A stretch of 10,565 bases of DNA. Source: Chloroflexota bacterium (lineage in GTDB: Bacteria; Chloroflexota; Dehalococcoidia; GIF9; UBA5629). Both the position numbers and the translations under genes were made by a program. This document shows, piece by piece, positions 6,332 through 10,565 of this stretch. Numbering within the stretch: position 1 is the first letter of the stretch; each line of letters starts with the position of its first letter. Where the stretch lies: NCBI GenBank assembly GCA_020354105.1, contig CP070642.1, positions 534,151 through 544,715 of the forward strand, in the 5' to 3' direction. Under the pieces are notes generated by a model that ran no database searches, was not told the DNA's origin, and saw only the letters and a program-made list of their open reading frames with translations.

Positions 6332-8390
6332 ATGGATTAGCTTTCTGGGCTATTATTTTTTGAGCGACTTGTCCTGGCACCTCTTCATAGTGGCTGAATT
6401 CGGCGGTGAAGATGCCACGACCTTGAGTCATTGACCTGAGGTCAACAGCATAACGCTGGACCTCTGCCAACGGTGCTTGTGCTTGAATAATATTGATTCC
6501 ATTTCCTGGATTCATACCTAATACACGGCCCCGCTTGGTATTAAGGTCACCTATGATGTCACCGGTAAAGTTATCCGGTACGGTGATTGTCATGTTCACT
6601 ATCGGCTCAAGCAAGACAGGTTGTCCCTCAGTCAGTCCTTTTTTCAAAGCCTGTGCAGCGGCTATCTTAAAAGCCATATCCGATGAGTCTACGGGATGAG
6701 AGCTCCCATCGAAAATCGTTACCCTGACATCAACTACAGGACACCCGGCTAAGACTCCCTCAAGCCTGCCTTCGTTGACTCCCTTTTCCACCGCTGGTAT
6801 ATAGTTTCTAGGCACTGCCCCACCAACCACTCTTTCTGTAAACTCAAATCCACTACCTCTCGGCAAAGGTTCTAGTTCCAAAAGGACATGACCATACTGT
6901 CCATGCCCACCTGTTTGCTTCTTGTGCTTGTATTCCGCCTCAGTTGCAACACTTATAGTCTCCTTATACGGAACCCTAGGTCGCTGGAGACTAACTGCCA
7001 CGCCAAACTTGCTTGCCAGCCTCTCAGCAGCGACGTCAAGATGTGTTTCACCCATTCCACCAAGTAGTATCTCACCGATATCAGCTTCTCGGTGCACTTT
7101 CAGGGTAAGGTCTTCTTCGCCGATTTTAGGCAGTACCGTGCTCATTTTGTCCAAATCGCCTCTAGCCTTAGGATGGACTGCCATATTCAAAAGCGGCTCA
7201 GGGAACTCAATAGGAGCAAATTTTAGCGGATGCTCACGTGAACCAAGCGCATCTCCTGTAGTTGTCGAAGCTAACTTAGCTACAGCACCGATATCGCCAG
7301 CACTGAGTTCAGGTACCGCCTCTTGTGTCTTACCCCGCAGCACAAAGAGCTGCCCTATCCGTTCAGCAGATCCCTTATTAACATTCCATGCCTGCGAGTT
7401 GCTGGAAATAGTCCCTGAATAAACTCTAAAATAGCTAGCCTTGCCTACACGAGGATCATTAGTAGTCTTGAAAACAAAGGCCGACAAAGGTGCTCCTGGA
7501 ATCGGCTCAACCACCTCTTCAGCCTTCGTCGATGCATTCCTGGCTTTCACCGCCTCCCGCTCCTTAGGTGAAGGTATATAATCATGAATAGCATCCAGCA
7601 GAGGGGTGATTGCGGTATTCTTCAGGGCAGAACCAAGCAACACGGGCACAACTTTGCCCAGCTTAGTAGCTTCTTTTATGCAGTGGTAAATCTGCTCTTC
7701 GCTTATATCTTCACCATCCAGATACTTGGCAATAAGTTCATCGTCAACCTCTACCACTGCCTCGATTAGCTTATCGCGATAAGAATCTACATCGCCCGCA
7801 ATGGACCCTGGCAATTCAGTCTCCTTAAGCGGGGTGCCACTATATGCCTTCTTCGTCACCAAGTCTACTATCCCCTGAAAATCTTTTTGAGAACCTATGG
7901 GCAATTGAATCGGCAAGCATCTCTTGCCCAGTTTGCTTTGAATATCCTTTAAGACATTAAAGAAGTTTGCATTTTCTCTGTCCATCTTATTCACAAAAAT
8001 AAGGCACGGCAGTTTTGCCTCGCTGGCATATCCCCAAACTTGCTCAGTGCCCACTTCCACACCAGAGACTGCGCAAACCACAATGACTGCACCCTCGCCA
8101 ACAGCCAGTCCTGCTTTAACCTCAGCCACAAAATCAGGATAGCCTGGGGTATCAATTACATTGATTTTACAATCCTTCCACTGGCATGGCAGCAAAGACA
8201 AGTTGATGCTTATCTGGCGCTTTATCTCAGCAGGGTCATAGTCTGATGTGGTTGTCCCGTCAGCTACATTGCCCAGGCGGCTGATAGCTCCTGAGCTAAA
8301 AAGCATCGCTTCACCCAGCGACGTCTTGCCAGCTCCAGAATGTGATAAAAAGACAACGTTCCGAATTTTATCTGGTTCAAAATGATGCAC
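6330..8390 (-). CDS. Elongation factor G-like translational GTPase
   Basis: Five-domain relative of EF-G (686 aa), which in its classical form drives mRNA-tRNA translocation. GTPase motifs: P-loop SHSGAGKTS (16-24), switch I RQISIN (59-63 region; Ser61 in place of the usual Thr), G3 DTPGYPDF (80-87), NKMD (134-137) and GSALKN (253-258). Domain II is about 300-385, III about 395-470, IV about 472-590 and V about 592-680. In domain IV the motifs KQTGGHGQYGHV (491-502), GGAVPRNYIPAVEKGV and His565 (the equivalent of E. coli tip His583) are all kept. In G3 the catalytic His of EF-G is Tyr84. That pattern matches the EF-G-2/FusA2-type paralogues (Thermus EF-G-2, Mycobacterium FusA2), whose role is unsettled, rather than the main EF-G of the str operon. 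The start is GTG, supported by GAGGTG six bases upstream. The gene stands alone, with its own promoter. Confidence 0.92.
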   Translation of the reverse strand: MHHFEPDKIRNVVFLSHSGAGKTSLGEAMLFSSGAISRLGNVADGTTTSDYDPAEIKRQISINLSLLPCQWKDCKINVIDTPGYPDFVAEVKAGLAVGEGAVIVVCAVSGVEVGTEQVWGYASEAKLPCLIFVNKMDRENANFFNVLKDIQSKLGKRCLPIQLPIGSQKDFQGIVDLVTKKAYSGTPLKETELPGSIAGDVDSYRDKLIEAVVEVDDELIAKYLDGEDISEEQIYHCIKEATKLGKVVPVLLGSALKNTAITPLLDAIHDYIPSPKEREAVKARNASTKAEEVVEPIPGAPLSAFVFKTTNDPRVGKASYFRVYSGTISSNSQAWNVNKGSAERIGQLFVLRGKTQEAVPELSAGDIGAVAKLASTTTGDALGSREHPLKFAPIEFPEPLLNMAVHPKARGDLDKMSTVLPKIGEEDLTLKVHREADIGEILLGGMGETHLDVAAERLASKFGVAVSLQRPRVPYKETISVATEAEYKHKKQTGGHGQYGHVLLELEPLPRGSGFEFTERVVGGAVPRNYIPAVEKGVNEGRLEGVLAGCPVVDVRVTIFDGSSHPVDSSDMAFKIAAAQALKKGLTEGQPVLLEPIVNMTITVPDNFTGDIIGDLNTKRGRVLGMNPGNGINIIQAQAPLAEVQRYAVDLRSMTQGRGIFTAEFSHYEEVPGQVAQKIIAQKANP

Positions 8391-8396
8391 TTATAG

Positions 8397-8402
8397 CACC
8401 TC
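8397..8402 (-). promoter_or_regulatory. Ribosome binding site deciding the GTG start of the EF-G-like gene
   Basis: On the minus strand GAGGTG lies 6 nt before a GTG codon (8388-8390). That codon opens the frame just before the conserved P-loop region. The next in-frame ATG is residue 29, beyond the P-loop, so GTG must be the start. Confidence 0.75.
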
Positions 8403-8439
8403 ATTCCTAGTTGTAATTTTCCCCTTTTTGGGCAGTGGC

Positions 8440-8469
8440 ATTGTAGCAATGTCTGGCTCTCAGCGTCAA
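8440..8469 (-). promoter_or_regulatory. Promoter of the EF-G-like gene
   Basis: On the minus strand TTGACG (8464-8469; 5 of 6), an 18-bp spacer and TACAAT (8440-8445; 5 of 6) preceded by TGC make a good extended promoter. The predicted start near 8433 gives a leader of about 43 nt. The -10 lies inside one arm of a 10-bp inverted repeat. Confidence 0.7.
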
Positions 8470-8488
8470 GGCAACCATATTGCTACAA
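8441..8488. repeat. Perfect 10-bp inverted repeat in the divergent intergenic region
   Basis: TTGTAGCAAT (8441-8450) and ATTGCTACAA (8479-8488) are exact reverse complements separated by 28 bp. The left arm covers five of the six bases of the -10 of the EF-G-like promoter, and its -35 lies between the arms. The right arm is 32 bp upstream of the gatC -10. The layout would suit a factor that controls one or both divergent units. Confidence 0.6.
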
Positions 8489-8517
8489 CAAAACGAGACT
8501 TCACAACCAAAGCTTTG

Positions 8518-8526
8518 TGCTATAAT
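8518..8526 (+). promoter_or_regulatory. Extended -10 promoter for gatC-gatA
   Basis: TGCTATAAT is an exact extended -10 (TGnTATAAT). A TTCACA (8500-8505; 5 of 6 to the -35 consensus) lies upstream, but with only a 15-bp spacer. Transcription should start near 8533, leaving about 11 nt before the gatC ATG. Confidence 0.65.
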
Positions 8527-8543
8527 ATCGAGACGCAAACGAA

Positions 8544-8831
8544 ATGAAACTAAGCCGTGAAGAAGTAAAACATATCGCTCTGCTGGCCAGGTTGGGGCTG
8601 AGCGAAGACGAGATCGAGAAGTTCAGAATCCAACTGTCTAACATCCTGGAAAACTTCGAGATACTCAAGCAAATTGACACCAACGACCTGCCACCCACAG
8701 CCCAGTCCATTGACCTGCAAAACGTCTTGAGACCGGACGAGCCGAAGCCGTCCTACCCGGTAAAAGAAATTCTAGATAATGCTCCTCAGCGAGAAGGTGA
8801 TTGCTTCAAAACAAGAGCGGTTCTGGAATAA
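8544..8831 (+). CDS. gatC: Asp/Glu-tRNA amidotransferase subunit C
   Basis: Small scaffold subunit of GatCAB, which converts misacylated Glu-tRNA(Gln) and/or Asp-tRNA(Asn) to Gln-tRNA and Asn-tRNA. It wraps around GatA and stabilises the complex. At 95 aa it has the typical length. Recognisable features are the opening MKLSREEVKHIALLARLGLS, the helical SNILENFEILKQIDT segment (33-47), PPTAQSIDLQNVLRPDE (50-66) and the closing FKTRAVLE, a variant of the usual FKVPxVLE. The Shine-Dalgarno sequence is weak (GAG about 11 nt upstream), in keeping with the very short predicted leader. The stop codon is 3 bp from the start of gatA, so the pair is transcribed together and probably coupled in translation. 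Confidence 0.94.
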   Translation: MKLSREEVKHIALLARLGLSEDEIEKFRIQLSNILENFEILKQIDTNDLPPTAQSIDLQNVLRPDEPKPSYPVKEILDNAPQREGDCFKTRAVLE

Positions 8832-8834
8832 ACT

Positions 8835-10295
8835 ATGAATGACCTCCACCAGCTAACCATTGGCCAGGCACACCAGCTTCTAAAAGAGAAAAGGATATCT
8901 TCGGTCGAGCTGACCAAAGCCAGCCTGGCACATCTGGCTAAAGTGGAAGACAAAGTCCGTGCCTGCGTAACCATCAGCGAAGATACTGCCCTAAAGCAAG
9001 CCAGGGAAGCAGACAAAGCCATAAGCAGTGGCAAAATCAAACCATTAACCGGCATCCCCGCTTTGATTAAGGACGTTATGTGCACTAAGAGTATCAGGAC
9101 CACCTGCTCCTCAAAAATCCTGGAAAACTTCATTCCGCCTTACGATGCCACGGTCATAGAGAAACTGAAAGCCGAAAAAGCGGTAATCTTAGGCAAGACC
9201 AACATGGATGAATTCGCCATGGGCTCATCGACAGAGAATTCCGCCTTCTTCCCAACACGAAATCCCTGGGACTTAGGCCGCGTACCTGGCGGCAGCAGCG
9301 GCGGCTCAACCGTCGCCGTGGCTACCGACGAGGCTATCTATGCCCTTGGCTCCGATACCGGCGGTAGCATCCGCCAACCCGCCGGATTCTGCAGCGTGGT
9401 CGGGCTAAAGCCAACTTACGGCAGGGTAAGTCGCTTCGGACTGGTCGCCTTCGCCAGCTCGCTCGACCAGATCGGTCCCGTAACCAAAAACGTTGCCGAC
9501 TCTGCCCTGGTACTTAATGTCATCGCCGGCCATGATAATAGAGATTCCACATCAGCCCCTCACCCCGTCCCTGACTTCACCAAGTCACTGACTCCAGACC
9601 TCAAAAACCTGCGCCTGGGCATACCCAAAGAATACTTTGTCGAGGGTATGCAGAAGGAAGTAAGAGTCAGCATGGAGACAGCCATAAATAAGCTGGAGGA
9701 GCTGGGCGCCAAGGTAGATTGGGATGCCTCGTTGCCCCTCACCAAATATGCCCTTGCCGTATATTACATCATTGCCCCCTCCGAGGCTTCGGCAAACCTT
9801 GCCCGATACGACGGCGTAAAATACGGCTTCTCCTATCAAGATACCAATAACATGTGGGAGGCCATGGAGAAAACAAAGCAGTTCGGCTTCGGAGCTGAGG
9901 TCAAGAGGCGAATCATGCTGGGCACCTACGCCCTATCCGCCGGCTATTACGATGCCTACTACCTCAAAGCCCAGAAAGTCCGCACCCTGATAAGAAGGGA
10001 ATTCGCCCAGGCGTTCGACAAATACGACGCACTGGTCACCCCTACATCGCCCACGGTTCCATTCAAACTCGGTGAAAAGGCGGATGATCCTATTCAAATG
10101 TACCTTAGCGATGTTTGCACCCTGCCTATAAACATCGCCGGACTACCCGCAATCTCCGTCCCGGCTGGCTTCACCGATTGTTTACCCATAGGTATGCAGA
10201 TTATAGGTAAGCCCTTCGATGAAGAAACTATACTTCGCATCGCCTTTGCCTACGAACAAGCTACTGACTGGCACCAAAGAAAACCCCCCATATAA
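8835..10295 (+). CDS. gatA: Asp/Glu-tRNA amidotransferase subunit A (amidase)
   Basis: Glutaminase subunit of GatCAB: it releases ammonia from glutamine (or asparagine), and the ammonia is channelled to GatB to amidate the misacylated tRNA. The 486-aa protein is full length and belongs to the amidase-signature family. The Ser-cisSer-Lys triad is intact, at the same numbering as well-studied GatA: Lys79 in PALIKD, Ser154 in PGGSSGGS (151-158) and Ser178 in SDTGGSIRQPA (173-183). Asp426 in YLSDVCTLP matches the residue that binds the amide substrate in Staphylococcus GatA. The segment APSEASANLARYDGVKYG (314-331) is also typical. The gene starts 3 bp after gatC. The partner gatB does not follow: 69 bp further on a small unrelated ORF begins, so gatB must be elsewhere if the complex is standard. 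Confidence 0.97.
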   Translation: MNDLHQLTIGQAHQLLKEKRISSVELTKASLAHLAKVEDKVRACVTISEDTALKQAREADKAISSGKIKPLTGIPALIKDVMCTKSIRTTCSSKILENFIPPYDATVIEKLKAEKAVILGKTNMDEFAMGSSTENSAFFPTRNPWDLGRVPGGSSGGSTVAVATDEAIYALGSDTGGSIRQPAGFCSVVGLKPTYGRVSRFGLVAFASSLDQIGPVTKNVADSALVLNVIAGHDNRDSTSAPHPVPDFTKSLTPDLKNLRLGIPKEYFVEGMQKEVRVSMETAINKLEELGAKVDWDASLPLTKYALAVYYIIAPSEASANLARYDGVKYGFSYQDTNNMWEAMEKTKQFGFGAEVKRRIMLGTYALSAGYYDAYYLKAQKVRTLIRREFAQAFDKYDALVTPTSPTVPFKLGEKADDPIQMYLSDVCTLPINIAGLPAISVPAGFTDCLPIGMQIIGKPFDEETILRIAFAYEQATDWHQRKPPI

Positions 10296-10364
10296 AAAGG
10301 CGTTCCAGGCAACTTTTCCTATCCTTCCTTTTTATTTAAAGGGGAGAGGACAAAGGGGATAGGG

Positions 10365-10565
10365 TTGAACAAAATTCAAGTGAAGTGTTATTCGGGTCAC
10401 ACCTACCCTCAGAAACCAGAATCTTTCTTGTGGCAGGACAAAGAGCATAAGATATCCCAGATAGAAAATGAGTGGCTGGAGCCGGGCAAAAGATTTTTCA
10501 GGGTGGCCACTGAGGGTGAGAAGCTCTTCGAACTCTGCTATAATGAGACCCACGACCAATGGTGG
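10365..10565 (+). CDS. Small protein of unknown function, 5' portion (partial, runs off right edge)
   Basis: An open frame of 67 codons begins with TTG at 10365 and continues to the window edge. AGGGG (10354-10358) lies 6 nt before the TTG and supports that start; there is no ATG. The translation opens LNKIQVKCYSGHTYPQKP and later has LEPGKRFFRV, KLFELCYNE and DQWW. It is rich in aromatic and charged residues and looks like a small beta-rich cytosolic domain, with no signal peptide or membrane segment. The layout (CYSG, then a W-x-L-E-P segment, then a Y-[ND]-E-x-x-D-x-W ending) resembles small uncharacterised proteins, perhaps DUF6504-like. That comparison is from memory and tentative. It lies 69 bp after gatA in the same direction, so it could be the third gene of that operon. 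A shorter antisense frame covers the same bases and is less convincing. Confidence 0.6.
   Translation, partial: MNKIQVKCYSGHTYPQKPESFLWQDKEHKISQIENEWLEPGKRFFRVATEGEKLFELCYNETHDQWW

Noticed and set aside
6922..7422. 166-codon plus-strand frame opposite the EF-G-like gene
   Set aside because: It is the complement of conserved EF-G domains II and III. Its Ser/Ala-rich composition reflects the opposite strand's codons, and no family is recognisable.
10322..10350. Possible hairpin between gatA and the small ORF (TCCTTCCTTT pairing with AAAGG and GAGGA across a bulge)
   Set aside because: It needs a 3-nt bulge and a G-U pair and has no following T-run, so it is not a convincing terminator or riboswitch.
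10332..10559. 75-codon minus-strand frame at the right edge
   Set aside because: It overlaps a plus-strand frame that has a Shine-Dalgarno sequence, gene-like composition and a plausible position after gatA. The minus frame shows no recognisable motif.

Overview
This window looks like a stretch of ordinary chromosome from a bacterium of the Chloroflexota, most likely class Dehalococcoidia. That placement rests on the style of the 16S rRNA 5' region and on the overall look of the proteins. It is a judgement from memory, not a database result. Gene density is high, gaps are short, and no insertion sequence, tRNA, CRISPR array, prophage gene or attachment site is visible.

Layout. Positions 1-407 hold the 5' part of a 16S rRNA gene on the minus strand, running off the left edge. 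Its promoter and a boxA-like antitermination site lie at about 429-491. Diverging from it is a ClC-family chloride transport protein with two C-terminal CBS domains (647-2389). Next is a translation-termination operon: prfA (release factor 1) and prmC (its glutamine methyltransferase), joined by an ATGA overlap (2464-4391). The third block, etfB-etfA (4480-6314), encodes both subunits of an electron transfer flavoprotein and has its own promoter and strong ribosome binding sites. Converging on it from the minus strand is an EF-G-like GTPase gene (6330-8390, GTG start). Diverging from that is gatC-gatA (8544-10295), two subunits of the tRNA-dependent amidotransferase. The 5' part of a small unrecognised ORF with a TTG start (10365 onward) runs off the right edge.

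How the genes fit together. Most of the content concerns translation: 16S rRNA, RF1 and the enzyme that modifies its GGQ loop, an EF-G relative, and the amidotransferase that makes Gln-tRNA(Gln) and/or Asn-tRNA(Asn). EtfAB carries electrons between flavin dehydrogenases and the respiratory chain, but no electron donor or acceptor gene is in view. ClC moves anions across the membrane.

I found no undescribed multi-gene system. The points most worth a second look are at the residue and regulatory level. They are: an EF-G-like protein whose G3 catalytic His is Tyr while its domain IV tip His is kept; a perfect 10-bp inverted repeat in the gap between the EF-G-like gene and gatC; a ClC protein with a channel-like Val at the proton-glutamate position; a 10-bp-period tandem repeat abutting the rrn -35 box; and extended -10 promoters placed only 17-18 bp from the start codons of prfA and gatC.
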